Source: Spirochaetia bacterium (GTDB taxonomy: Bacteria; Spirochaetota; Spirochaetia; Treponematales; Breznakiellaceae). From it: DNA of 24,693 bases. Both the position numbers and the translations under genes were made by a program. Each line of letters starts with the position of its first letter. Positions within the stretch are counted from its first letter, which is position 1. Of the stretch, positions 12,823-21,078 are shown in pieces. The notes below the pieces were generated by a model, which saw nothing but the letters and a program-made list of their open reading frames with translations, was not told the DNA's origin and did no database searches. Location of the stretch: positions 1-24,693 of the forward strand of contig BOAV01000032.1 of the NCBI GenBank assembly GCA_026002045.1. The letters are read 5' to 3'.

Positions 12823-14637
12823 ATGCCAACATATAGTGGTATACAGAAGGAAGAAACCCTAAAAGGGCTTGTCCACGATGACTATTTCCCAAAATTCGGC
12901 TATGAACCGAATATCGACAATATCGACTTTGTAATCACCGACAAGAAAACGCGCAACGCTGACGCTGACCTTTTTAGTGATAGTGTGGGAAGTTCAAAAC
13001 ATTACCTGTGGGCGGAAGCGAAAAAGGGCGCCCATGATGTTTTTGATATGTTCACGCAACTCATCCTCACCTGCAAAAAAACCTACGAAAAAGGCGAACA
13101 TTTAGCGCCGCCGTGGCTCGGTTGTTTTGACGAGGCGCGGATTGCCTTTGTGTCGTTTCATGATATACTGCCGATTTTTAACGAAACCGATTTTAACTGG
13201 AACACCACGCCGAGTAATCACGAAACGCCGGATTTTCAAAAGGCGCGGGAAAAAGTAGCAAAACTGATTGGCGCAAAAATTGCGGTCTATAACTTTGGCG
13301 GCGATGACAGGGAAATAATAGAGTTTATCAAAACGCATTTTGTAGCGGGTGCATCGACTTCAATCAAAAGCCCCATTACCAAAGATAATTTTGTGCAGAT
13401 TTTTATCAAATGGGTAAAAGAAGTAAAACCGTTTATCAATATTCCAAAAACGGAATGGACGGAGTTCAAGCAAAAGGGTATTCTTGATTGTGATTTTTAC
13501 CGTGCCGATGTCATGAGTGCTCAGGCGCAAGCGCCTGAGCTTGGAGAAAACGCAAAGTTCTACGAAGGTAGAACAGTTTTCTCCACTAAATTTTCTACAA
13601 TAACGGAAAAACTGAAAATCGTTTTGAAAAACGATAATTACAAGTTTCATGAAAACATTAGCGGACGGCTTTTTTCGTCTGATATTGGTTTTACCGATGA
13701 CGGCGCGGCGTATAGCCGTTTTTGGAATAGATACGAGCGTCCGCCCGCGCTTGAGTATCGACAGCACATCATTGACCGGCGCGATCTTTTAGTTCCTACA
13801 AATATCCGCGAAGTAAAAGGCTCGTTCTTTACGCCGAAAATCTGGGCGGATAAGTCAAAGGAATATCTCGCCAAGGTGTTTGGGAAAAATTGGCAGGACG
13901 AATACTATGTGTGGGACTGCGCGGCGGGGACGGGAAACCTGCTTGCGGGATTATCGAATGAATATAACGTGTGGGCAAGCGATGTTGAACAGGGGAATGT
14001 GGAAACCATGCAAAGCCTTATCGACATTGACGAAAACCTAAACTTGTTAAGCGGACACGTTTTTCAGTTTGATTTCTTGAATGACAGTTTTGACAAACTG
14101 CCGGAAGAATTGAAAAAGATTATCGACGACCCGGAAAAGCGGAAGAAACTCATCGTATATATCAATCCGCCGTATGCGGAAGCTTCCAGCGCGACAACTT
14201 TTGTTGGTAGCGGACAAAACAAACCAAAAGTCGCTGCTGCACATAAGACAAGTGAAAAATATAAAGATACTTTGGGGCGTGGCATAAATGAATTATTTGC
14301 GAATTTTTTTATCAGAATATATAATGAAATTCAAGATTCAAAACTTGCGTCTTTTAGCACATTAAAATATATTAATTCGCAAAATTTTATCAAATTTCGT
14401 GCATGGTTTAAGGCAGAATATAAATCAGGTTTTATTTGTAAGTCGGACACGTTTGATAATGTAAAAGGCAAATTTCCGATAGGTTTTCTTATTTGGGATA
14501 CTGAAATCAAAAAACAAATAGAGCATATTGTTATTGATGTTTTTGAAAATGATAATGAAGTAAGAAAATGCTGGAAATCAAGTAGTAAAACTATATATTC
14601 TGCCATCGGGGAAAAATATATTAGACTTGTTCTCTAA
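12823..14637 (+). CDS. Type IIG-like restriction-modification enzyme, 5' part, cut by IS
   Basis: The 604-residue frame is the front of a combined nuclease-methylase. The N-terminus has a PD-(D/E)xK-like site (acidic residues D47/D49, then E65-A-K67 in LWAEAKKG). The middle carries N6-adenine methylase motif I DCAAGTGNLL (about 365-374) and motif IV NPPYAE (about 448-453). ATG 12823 has a GGAGAGG site; the upstream TTG at 12808 is less likely. The last four codons (RLVL) come from the inserted IS. Taking out the IS and one TA restores a continuous 835-residue frame that runs to 16221. The lost part should hold the DNA-recognition region, so the truncated protein probably cannot target DNA. 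AT-rich late codons suggest transfer. Confidence 0.8.
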   Translation: MPTYSGIQKEETLKGLVHDDYFPKFGYEPNIDNIDFVITDKKTRNADADLFSDSVGSSKHYLWAEAKKGAHDVFDMFTQLILTCKKTYEKGEHLAPPWLGCFDEARIAFVSFHDILPIFNETDFNWNTTPSNHETPDFQKAREKVAKLIGAKIAVYNFGGDDREIIEFIKTHFVAGASTSIKSPITKDNFVQIFIKWVKEVKPFINIPKTEWTEFKQKGILDCDFYRADVMSAQAQAPELGENAKFYEGRTVFSTKFSTITEKLKIVLKNDNYKFHENISGRLFSSDIGFTDDGAAYSRFWNRYERPPALEYRQHIIDRRDLLVPTNIREVKGSFFTPKIWADKSKEYLAKVFGKNWQDEYYVWDCAAGTGNLLAGLSNEYNVWASDVEQGNVETMQSLIDIDENLNLLSGHVFQFDFLNDSFDKLPEELKKIIDDPEKRKKLIVYINPPYAEASSATTFVGSGQNKPKVAAAHKTSEKYKDTLGRGINELFANFFIRIYNEIQDSKLASFSTLKYINSQNFIKFRAWFKAEYKSGFICKSDTFDNVKGKFPIGFLIWDTEIKKQIEHIVIDVFENDNEVRKCWKSSSKTIYSAIGEKYIRLVL

Positions 14638-15512
14638 CTCAAAAAATGATATAACAAGACATGGGAAGAGGGAAACGGGTGTCTGACGCCAAGGCGATTC
14701 TATTTAAGCGGCTGTACGGGGTAAAACCGGATACATTTGAAATGATGATGGCTATTCTCCAAAAAGAATACACACTGTTGCATAAGAAAGGCGGAAAACC
14801 GCCTAAACTGACCGTCGAGGACAAGCTGTACATAGCCCTGAAATACCTGCGGGAATACCGGACAATGGAAAGTATCGGTGCCGAGTACGGTGTCGGCAGA
14901 AGCGCCGTCTGCGAGTCGATACAGTGGGTGGAAGACACGCTGGCGAAGGACAAAACCTTCCGGCTTCCCGACAAGAAAGTGCTCAAAAAGGAGTCGCCGT
15001 CCATTGAGTACATTGTAGTAGATGTGACTGAAAGTCCGATAAACCGGCCAAAAAAAACCAAAAAGAGTGGTATTCCGGCAAGAAAAAGCGGCATACGATA
15101 AAGACGCAGGTAATCATCGAGCAAAAGAGTAAGAGAATCATTGATGTACAGGAAGCCAAAGGCAGTGAGCATGACTTCAAGGTGTACAAAGACACCATCG
15201 GGAAATCGGTTCATCAGTCTATCCGCATAGACGCCGATCTTGGGTATCTTGGGATAGAGAAGCTGCATCCGAACAGCCGGATACCGAAGAAGGCGAGCAA
15301 GAAGCATAAGCTGACCGCAGGGGAGAAAGGGTATAACAAACGGCTTGCGCGGAAGCGGGTGGTCATTGAACATATGAATGCCCGAATAAAAACATTTAAG
15401 AGTATGGCATATCCATACCGGAATCATTGCAGAAGGCATTTGTTAAGAATGTCCCTCATTTGCGGTATTATTAACTTCGAACTTCGGATTTAATGTGGTT
15501 AGCGAACAAGTC
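14624..15512 (+). mobile_element. IS5-family insertion sequence, 889 bp
   Basis: Ends are GACTTGTTCTCTAAC (14624-14638) and its inverted copy GTTAGCGAACAAGTC (15498-15512), with one mismatch. TA lies on both sides (14622-14623 and 15513-15514), the target duplication typical of the IS427-type subgroup. The element holds one transposase read in two frames. Removal of the element and one TA rejoins the host gene in frame, which fixes the borders well. Confidence 0.88.
14661..15493 (+). CDS. IS5-family transposase, made by -1 frameshift
   Basis: The first frame (14661-15101) has the DNA-binding helix-turn-helix region (IGAEYGVGRSAVCESIQWVE) and the start of the DDE catalytic fold with the first Asp in VVDVTESPINRPKK. 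The second frame carries NQKEWYSGKKKRHTIKTQ, the second Asp in DADLGYLG and the Glu in VVIEHMNARIK. The frames join at eight A (15050-15057), a classic A AAA AAA slippery site for -1 frameshifting. Product about 277 residues, normal for this group. Because the frames are otherwise intact, the element may be active. Confidence 0.88.
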
Positions 15513-16221
15513 TATTGTTGATTGGATTCGTAATTATTTTGATAAAAAAAATTCACTTATTGCTTATTTACGATTTCAAGGCACAGATTTCCAAACAAAT
15601 AGCAATGCTTTTTTTACAAGTCAGCCTACTGATAACGATATTCGTGAATCAAAAATCACTCCTATTACTAAGAATAATTTAATTGAAATGTGCATATATC
15701 TTGCAGTTAGACAGTGTATAGAACTTACATGGCTAAACAACCGTGATCAGTTTCTATTTCCAAATGATGGTTATAAGTCCGATGATATATTTAAAAACAA
15801 TTGTATTGTCTTTATGCTTTTTCATGGACAAAATAAAATATCATCCACACATGGCATCAACCACTGGATACCCTTCACTGAAAAGGAAGTAGGCGCACGG
15901 GAAAAGTTTGAATCAAACTTTATGAGCAACTTTCTTAAAGGTCGCACTCTGAGCGGTGAAGCCGCCGCCGTGCTGGATGCGGGAAAAGAACTTTGGAAAT
16001 ACTATCATGCCACAATAAAGAACAACAAAACCGCTTCCGCCAACGCTTCGTTTTACGACATTCGGGAATACTTTCAGGGGCGCAAAGAAAGCGGCACGAT
16101 GAACACCAAGTCGACAGACGAAACCTACAATGCGCTTCTTGCTGTCCTGCGCGGTGCGCTTAAAATGCTCACGATGAAAATACAGCCGAGAGCGTATGAG
16201 TATGGATTTTTGAAGGAGTAG
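15493..16221 (+). CDS. Type IIG-like restriction-modification enzyme, 3' part
   Basis: This is the rest of the enzyme cut at 14623. The original frame resumes at 15515 (IVDWIRNYFDKK). The ATG at 15493 that opens the present frame lies in the IS end, so the first seven residues (MWLANKS) are IS-derived. The 242-residue fragment has LIEMCIYLAVRQ and a helical C-terminus (LLAVLRGALKMLTMKIQPRAYEYGFL), likely the target-recognition and C-terminal region. If translated it could in principle pair with the 5' fragment as a split enzyme; otherwise it is dead. The HEPN gene follows after 9 bases, so both belonged to one operon. Confidence 0.7.
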   Translation: MWLANKSIVDWIRNYFDKKNSLIAYLRFQGTDFQTNSNAFFTSQPTDNDIRESKITPITKNNLIEMCIYLAVRQCIELTWLNNRDQFLFPNDGYKSDDIFKNNCIVFMLFHGQNKISSTHGINHWIPFTEKEVGAREKFESNFMSNFLKGRTLSGEAAAVLDAGKELWKYYHATIKNNKTASANASFYDIREYFQGRKESGTMNTKSTDETYNALLAVLRGALKMLTMKIQPRAYEYGFLKE

Positions 16222-16230
16222 GAGGAAAAT

Positions 16231-17166
16231 ATGTCACTTTACACAGAACGTAACGGATTGCGGAAACCTATAAAGCGGACGTATGACATCTCAGAGGATG
16301 CCTATGCATTATTATTTGACTGCTGCGATAAGTATAAAGAAAACATTGCGTGGAAATTTCCATATAATTGCCCTGATGGCAATGGAATTTGTGGATTGGA
16401 TGAAGAAAAGTTTAATATCACCCTCAAATTTGCTATACCTACATTGTATCGTGATTCTACCGACAGGCTTTGCAGGCCTACTAAGAAATCAAGTGTTTCG
16501 GTCTATCGGCTCTCTGTTGACGAATCTAATACATATGACCAATATGCATTACTCGACTACATTGAATACTTTGCTCAAAATTGCCGAGATATTACAAGCA
16601 GAATTTGGCACGAATTCTTTATGCACAACGAATTAAATTTTGCTGATACTACTTTTAAAGTGTTTAATACATTTCAAACTGAAATAAATAGTGTATTTGA
16701 AATGACTGGCTTACTATATAAGCTGGTTGATAAAAAACAGATTGAGCGTGTTGTTGAGAACGATATTATCACCGAAACAGTCGTGTCAAAAATCAAAAGC
16801 GTTTCCGAAACAGGAACTAAAGACCTACTCAATGAGGCAATCAAATTCTACCGTGAGCCAAAACCGGAGAATCGCCGATTAGCGATTGAGAAGGTTTGGG
16901 ATGCTTTTGAGCGGCTCAAGACATACTATGTCTCATTGGATAAAAAAGCATCTGTTTCAAAAATCATTGCTGATATATCAAGCAATCAGTCAGAGTTTGT
17001 TGAATTATTCAATACCGAATTCAACTGCTTGACTAGCATTGGAAATCGGTTTCGTATTCGCCATCATGAAACAGACAAGATGGAGATAACGGACTATTCT
17101 CATTACGATTATTTCTTTAATCGTTGTATGTCACTTATTGCCTTGGCAATACAGTACCTGAAATAG
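16231..17166 (+). CDS. HEPN-type abortive-infection-like protein
   Basis: This 311-residue protein shows a long N-terminal domain (MSLYTERNGLRKPIKRTYDI) and a helical C-terminal domain with LAIEKVWDAFERLKTYY and GNRFRIRHHETDKMEI. The R273-x4-H278 within that last segment fits the HEPN ribonuclease motif. The overall plan is like AbiJ-type proteins, which act in phage defence by cutting RNA. An AGGAGG site lies before the ATG and the gene sits 9 bp behind the restriction-modification gene. Base composition is AT-rich, like the 3' end of that gene. Family assignment is by motif only; an RNase role is inference. Confidence 0.55.
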   Translation: MSLYTERNGLRKPIKRTYDISEDAYALLFDCCDKYKENIAWKFPYNCPDGNGICGLDEEKFNITLKFAIPTLYRDSTDRLCRPTKKSSVSVYRLSVDESNTYDQYALLDYIEYFAQNCRDITSRIWHEFFMHNELNFADTTFKVFNTFQTEINSVFEMTGLLYKLVDKKQIERVVENDIITETVVSKIKSVSETGTKDLLNEAIKFYREPKPENRRLAIEKVWDAFERLKTYYVSLDKKASVSKIIADISSNQSEFVELFNTEFNCLTSIGNRFRIRHHETDKMEITDYSHYDYFFNRCMSLIALAIQYLK

Positions 17167-17211
17167 ATTAGGGAGAGCCTAAAAAAGGCGCGGTGTGCCG
17201 TCCCCGACTCA

Positions 17212-17316
17212 GCTAGATTAAAGTCTAAAGCCGCCAGACTTGCCCCTGCTACAGCCGGACTAAGCCCTAAAAACGTCGGACTATCTCCTCAAACCGTCAA
17301 GCTATACTCCGGCTAC
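17212..17316 (+). repeat. Five imperfect 21-bp units encoding heptapeptides
   Basis: Read in the frame of the preceding gene past its TAG, five 21-bp units encode ARLKSKA, ARLAPAT, AGLSPKN, VGLSPQT and VKLYSGY, then LQKIKK and a TAG at 17335. No ATG, GTG or TTG start lies in this frame, so it is either a decayed repeat gene or a read-through tail of the HEPN protein. The third codon positions vary while GLSP is kept, which hints at past selection on protein. Confidence 0.65.
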
Positions 17317-17367
17317 TTACAAAAAATCAAAAAATAGGGTATACTTGGTAAAATAGGAGGTGCATAT

Positions 17368-17643
17368 ATGGCACATAGTGATTGGATTCCCGCGCGGGAA
17401 CAGGATTTGGCCGATTTGGCGGAAAAATGGACGACGACACTCGCCGACACCGCCAAGCAAACGGCTTTTGGACGGGTCGCTGCGGAATGCACGGCAACCG
17501 CAGGCAAAATTACCGCCTTTTTAACCGCCCGAAGCGCCTATGAAGCGGACAAGGCAAAAACGGCTTATTACGCTACGTGCTATGAAAACGGTAAAGGCGA
17601 ACAGGGTCCGTGGTCGCCGATAGTGGATGCGGTTATTGCGTAA
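17368..17643 (+). CDS. Small hypothetical protein, probably shortened
   Basis: A perfect AGGAGG precedes the ATG. The 91-residue protein reads MAHSDWIPAREQDLADLAEK, a helical Ala/Thr-rich middle, and ends YYATCYENGKGEQGPWSPIV plus six residues. The two ends look like the ends of longer treponemal proteins of this type (from memory, about 200 residues), joined by an internal deletion after AYEADK. Function unknown. It follows the heptapeptide repeats and precedes the PIN gene by 9 bases, so it may share an operon with that pair. Confidence 0.6.
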   Translation: MAHSDWIPAREQDLADLAEKWTTTLADTAKQTAFGRVAAECTATAGKITAFLTARSAYEADKAKTAYYATCYENGKGEQGPWSPIVDAVIA

Positions 17644-17652
17644 GGGGTTTCG

Positions 17653-18306
17653 ATGCAAAAACTGAAAATCTACTTGGATAATTGCTGCTATAACCGCCCT
17701 TATGACGATCAAACAAGCCCAAAAGTTGTGGTTGAAACACTGTCAAAACTGTATATTCAGGAGTTGGTGTTAAACCGTAAGCTTGACCTTGTTTGGTCGT
17801 ATGTTCTCAAATATGAAAACAGCGGAAATTGTGTTGAATCAAAACGGGACGCAATCGGTCAATGGGAAAAAGTGAGTGTGCAGTTTGTGGGGAAATCACC
17901 GTCGGTTGTTGCAATGGCTAATGAAGTTGCCGCAACCGGAATTCATCCCGCTGATTCATTGCATATTGCTTGTGCGATAGATGCAAAATGTGATTATATT
18001 ATCACGGTGGATGCGAAACAAGTTTCGTGCGCATGTTACATTACACGGATGATCGGATTATTGTTTGTAATCCGGTGGATTTTATCAGTAGGGAGGTTGA
18101 AAATGACCAATAATGCCATTTTACTTGACAAGGGTATTAAGTGCCTTAATGAAGGGCTTGGAATGCTGGATGCGGAACAGTTTATTTACATTTTATTAAG
18201 CCAGCCATTTGACTACACGGAGTGGCGGAAAAAGAATTTATTTATTGATCTGTCTGTTGAAGAAATCAGTGACGCCGCAGATAAATATTGCAGAGAAAAT
18301 TCATAA
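17653..18306 (+). CDS. PIN-domain toxin fused by frameshift to its partner
   Basis: Residues 1-121 form a PIN-domain RNase of VapC type, with the acidic residues D9 (YLDNCC), E55 (KYENS), D101 (HPADSLHIA) and D120 (ITVD). Near 18018-18025 the frame slips: the other frame reads HYTDDRIIVCNPVDFIS and stops at 18111, the expected PIN ending. In the present frame the protein instead runs through about 25 unrelated residues into the downstream gene at 18103. The result is one 217-residue frame of toxin plus partner. All catalytic residues lie before the slip, yet the lost last strand may ruin the fold. A sequencing error would also explain this. Confidence 0.7.
   Translation: MQKLKIYLDNCCYNRPYDDQTSPKVVVETLSKLYIQELVLNRKLDLVWSYVLKYENSGNCVESKRDAIGQWEKVSVQFVGKSPSVVAMANEVAATGIHPADSLHIACAIDAKCDYIITVDAKQVSCACYITRMIGLLFVIRWILSVGRLKMTNNAILLDKGIKCLNEGLGMLDAEQFIYILLSQPFDYTEWRKKNLFIDLSVEEISDAADKYCRENS
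18103..18306 (+). CDS. Small partner (antitoxin-like) of the PIN protein
   Basis: An AGGGAGG site (18090-18096) lies before the ATG at 18103, so this 67-residue protein can be made on its own. It reads MTNNAILLDKGIKCLNEGLG and later SQPFDYTEWRKKNLF. It overlaps the original PIN stop (18111-18113) by 11 bases, the coupling expected of a toxin-antitoxin operon with the toxin first. A truncated homolog is found at 21499. A DNA-binding domain is not evident; the antitoxin role is inferred from layout. Confidence 0.6.
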   Translation: MTNNAILLDKGIKCLNEGLGMLDAEQFIYILLSQPFDYTEWRKKNLFIDLSVEEISDAADKYCRENS

Positions 18307-18367
18307 ATAAAAGAGCACGGTGCACGCAGTAGCGGCTTGGCGTAAACTTTTCACTACGGAGAAATCC

Positions 18368-19054
18368 ATGCAAAAAGTATTTATTGTTGAAGATGACGAC
18401 AATATCCGTGAAATGGTACTGTATGCGTTGTCCCAAGCCGGATTTGAAGCGGCGGGCTTTACCTCAGGCGAGGCATTTTTCGCTCGTTTGCTAAAAGAGG
18501 CGCCCTCACTTGTTCTGCTGGACATCATGCTGCCCGGAGAAGACGGCATATCCATATTAAAAAAATTGAAACAAGCTGAAAAGACGAAGCGTTTCCCTGT
18601 TATCATGCTCACCGCAAAGGGCGCGGAGTTTGACCGTATCAAGGGGCTTGATTTAGGAGCGGATGACTACATTACAAAGCCGTTTTCCGTAATGGAAGCC
18701 ATATCAAGGGTGAAGGCGGTGCTTCGCAGATGTGAAGGAAGCGAAAGCGATGCGGATAAACCCGGTGAAGTCACCGTTGGCAGCGTCACACTTCATAGCG
18801 ACAGGCGCGCAGTATTTGCGGGCGATAACGAAATTGCCCTTACCTATAAAGAGTTTGAACTGCTTTACTACTTGATGCACAACAAGGGAATTGTTTCGAC
18901 CCGCGATACATTGCTCAATCAGGTTTGGGGTTTTGATTATGCCGGCGAGACCCGTACCGTTGATATGCACATCAAATCCCTGCGGAAAAAGATGGGGACG
19001 GCAGGTGAAATCATCAAAACGGTGCGGAATGTCGGTTACAAGATAGAGGGTTAA
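18368..19054 (+). CDS. phoB: Phosphate-responsive regulator PhoB (OmpR family)
   Basis: This 228-residue response regulator has a receiver domain with acidic pocket EDD (8-10), phospho-acceptor D52 (LLDIMLPGEDG), T82 and K104 (KPF). A winged-helix DNA-binding domain follows (LTYKEFELLYYLMHNKG, then TVDMHIKSLRKKM and VRNVGYKIEG). ATG 18368 with a GGAG site gives the standard MQKVFIVEDD start; upstream frame to 18320 is discarded. With phoR next to it and Pho boxes before the pst genes, PhoB is the most likely activator of those promoters. I see no clear Pho box before phoB itself. Confidence 0.9.
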   Translation: MQKVFIVEDDDNIREMVLYALSQAGFEAAGFTSGEAFFARLLKEAPSLVLLDIMLPGEDGISILKKLKQAEKTKRFPVIMLTAKGAEFDRIKGLDLGADDYITKPFSVMEAISRVKAVLRRCEGSESDADKPGEVTVGSVTLHSDRRAVFAGDNEIALTYKEFELLYYLMHNKGIVSTRDTLLNQVWGFDYAGETRTVDMHIKSLRKKMGTAGEIIKTVRNVGYKIEG

Positions 19055-19057
19055 TTT

Positions 19058-20701
19058 TTGAAAAAGCGTATTTTTGTTAGTATGATACTGCTGACGGTAA
19101 TCAGCCTTGTGCTTGTGGCGGCGGCGCTCTGCTTTGTGTTTTACAACCAATTTTCAGGAATCGTAAGAAACGAACTGAGAGAGCGGGCAGACCTGTTCAG
19201 AAACGCCGATACACAAACTGCTATGCAGAGGCTGATTATTTTCAAACCAAATGATATGCGTATCACCTTGATTCACCCGGACGGAATAGTCGCGTTTGAT
19301 AACGCGGTTGATACAGAGGGTTTAGCAAACCATTCGGATCGGGAAGAAATTGTGGAAGCGCTTGAAACAGGCTGGGGTGAGAGCCGCCGATTGTCGGCTA
19401 CTCTGGGGCAGGAAACCTATTATTATGCCGTTAGATTAGCGGATGGCTCTCTATTGCGTGTAGCAAAGACAACAAGCAGTATTTGGGGAATGTTCAGCGG
19501 CGTGCTGCCTGCGGTTATCTGCATTATTTTTATCATCCTCACCGCAGGCTATTTATTGGCGGGAAATCTTACAAAACGAATTGTCGCGCCCATAAATAAC
19601 ATTGATCTAAATACGGAACTAAGCACTGAATCTACCCCGCCATACGATGAGCTTGTCCCGTTCATTCGGACTATTGAGCAGCAGCGTGAGCGTATTGCCG
19701 CGCAGTTTTCGGATTTGCAAAGCCGCGCTGATACGATTAGCGCAATTGTGGACAATATGAGTGAGGGCATTATACTGGTAAGCAGGCAGGGCCTTATCCT
19801 TTCCGTCAACAAAAGCGCGGCGGCTCTTTTTGAAACGGATACCACTATGGGCGGCAAAAATATTTTGGAGCTGATAAGGGACCTTGAGCTGCTGGAACAG
19901 GTGAGGGCTGCGCTGTCCGGCAAGCGGAGTGAACTCAGTATCCGGCGTTCCGGCAAATCCTATCGTGTGTTTTTTAGCCCCGTAACAGACAGCGGCGCTC
20001 TTATACTGTTTCTCGATATAACCGAAAAAATGATGGCTGAACAAATGCGGCGGGAGTTTTCAGCCAATGTGTCACATGAGTTAAAAACGCCGCTTACGAG
20101 CATCTACGGCCATGCGGAAATGCTGTATAACGGTATCGTTAAGGAAAGCGATCATCATGCGTTTTTCGGAAAGATTAAAGATGAAGCCGCGCGTTTGATA
20201 ACACTCATCGAGGATATTATCCTCATCTCCGAACTGGACGAGAACACAGGAGGCGAAACCTTTGAAGATGTGAGCCTCTCTGCCATTGCCGCCGAAGCGG
20301 TGGAAGCGCTTTCGTTAAAAGCCAGCGAACACAATGTTACTGTGAGCACCTCAGGTGATGCCGCGATGTCGGCCGGGCGCTCTATGATATATGAGATGTT
20401 TTATAACTTGATTGATAACGCCATAAAATACAACAAACCCGGCGGAACGGTGAAAGTAGATGTTTCCAAACTTGAGAATATGATTGAAGTCGCTGTTGCC
20501 GATACCGGAATTGGTATCCCCGAAGATGCTCAAAGCCGTGTGTTTGAGCGCTTCTACCGGGTGGATAAATCCCGCTCCAAAAAAACAGGAGGAACAGGAC
20601 TTGGCCTTGCTATTGTAAAGCATATTGTCCTGCTCCACAAAGGGAAAATGGCGTTACAAAGTTCTGAAGATCAGGGAACAGTTGTTACGATAAGCTTTTA
20701 A
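19058..20701 (+). CDS. phoR: Phosphate sensor histidine kinase PhoR
   Basis: This 547-residue membrane kinase phosphorylates PhoB. A first transmembrane helix (about 7-29), an extracytoplasmic domain, and a second helix (about 147-170) are followed by a PAS domain (TISAIVDNMSEGIILVSRQG), the H box with H340 (NVSHELKTPL), the N box NLIDNAIKYN, DTGIGIP and GTGLGLAIV of the ATPase. It starts with TTG three bases after phoB. The extracytoplasmic domain is larger than in E. coli PhoR and more like that of Firmicutes PhoR/PnpS. PhoU and PstB are its probable partners for signal input. Confidence 0.92.
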   Translation: MKKRIFVSMILLTVISLVLVAAALCFVFYNQFSGIVRNELRERADLFRNADTQTAMQRLIIFKPNDMRITLIHPDGIVAFDNAVDTEGLANHSDREEIVEALETGWGESRRLSATLGQETYYYAVRLADGSLLRVAKTTSSIWGMFSGVLPAVICIIFIILTAGYLLAGNLTKRIVAPINNIDLNTELSTESTPPYDELVPFIRTIEQQRERIAAQFSDLQSRADTISAIVDNMSEGIILVSRQGLILSVNKSAAALFETDTTMGGKNILELIRDLELLEQVRAALSGKRSELSIRRSGKSYRVFFSPVTDSGALILFLDITEKMMAEQMRREFSANVSHELKTPLTSIYGHAEMLYNGIVKESDHHAFFGKIKDEAARLITLIEDIILISELDENTGGETFEDVSLSAIAAEAVEALSLKASEHNVTVSTSGDAAMSAGRSMIYEMFYNLIDNAIKYNKPGGTVKVDVSKLENMIEVAVADTGIGIPEDAQSRVFERFYRVDKSRSKKTGGTGLGLAIVKHIVLLHKGKMALQSSEDQGTVVTISF

Positions 20702-20839
20702 GGCGGCGTTTACTATAAAATTCTCTATTAGGAAATAAGCGCCGATAAAACCGGCCCCCATGGCCCGGCCCTGGCCGTCCCGGTGAAACCCGCGCCGGCA
20801 CTTACGATTCCACTCGTAAATAGCAGAAAAAAAGCCGCC

Positions 20840-21007
20840 CGGCTTGTTCCCTTTAGGGGGATGTTCTTCTTTGACATAAATGATGTTCATATCAACCGTA
20901 TCCGGTACTGTTTTAACCGGATTCAGTATAGATTGCAAACTGTGCATATCGAAGCTGTAATACCGCTTCCCATTCCGGAATGCTGTTTCGGCTGTCTCTT
21001 GGAATAG
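20840..21007 (-). pseudogene. Possible transposase fragment
   Basis: The minus frame reads FQETAETAFRNGKRYYSFDM, then HSLQSILNPVKTVPDTVDM and VKEEHPPKGNKP. The last piece resembles the HVREENPPEGEEP stretch before the third strand of IS4-type transposases. There is no start, no catalytic context and no end match. Low confidence. Confidence 0.3.
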
Positions 21008-21078
21008 TCACCCCAAGGCGACAAAGTCAGAGACGCCAATGCCGGCCGCTTTTTTCGTTTTATCGGCATCCGATCTGA

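Noticed and set aside
14639..15439. 266-residue minus-strand frame
   Set aside because: Antisense of the IS transposase, which has full DDE motifs on the plus strand.
17212..17316. CRISPR array
   Set aside because: The 21-bp units are adjacent without spacers and keep a protein pattern, not a DNA repeat.
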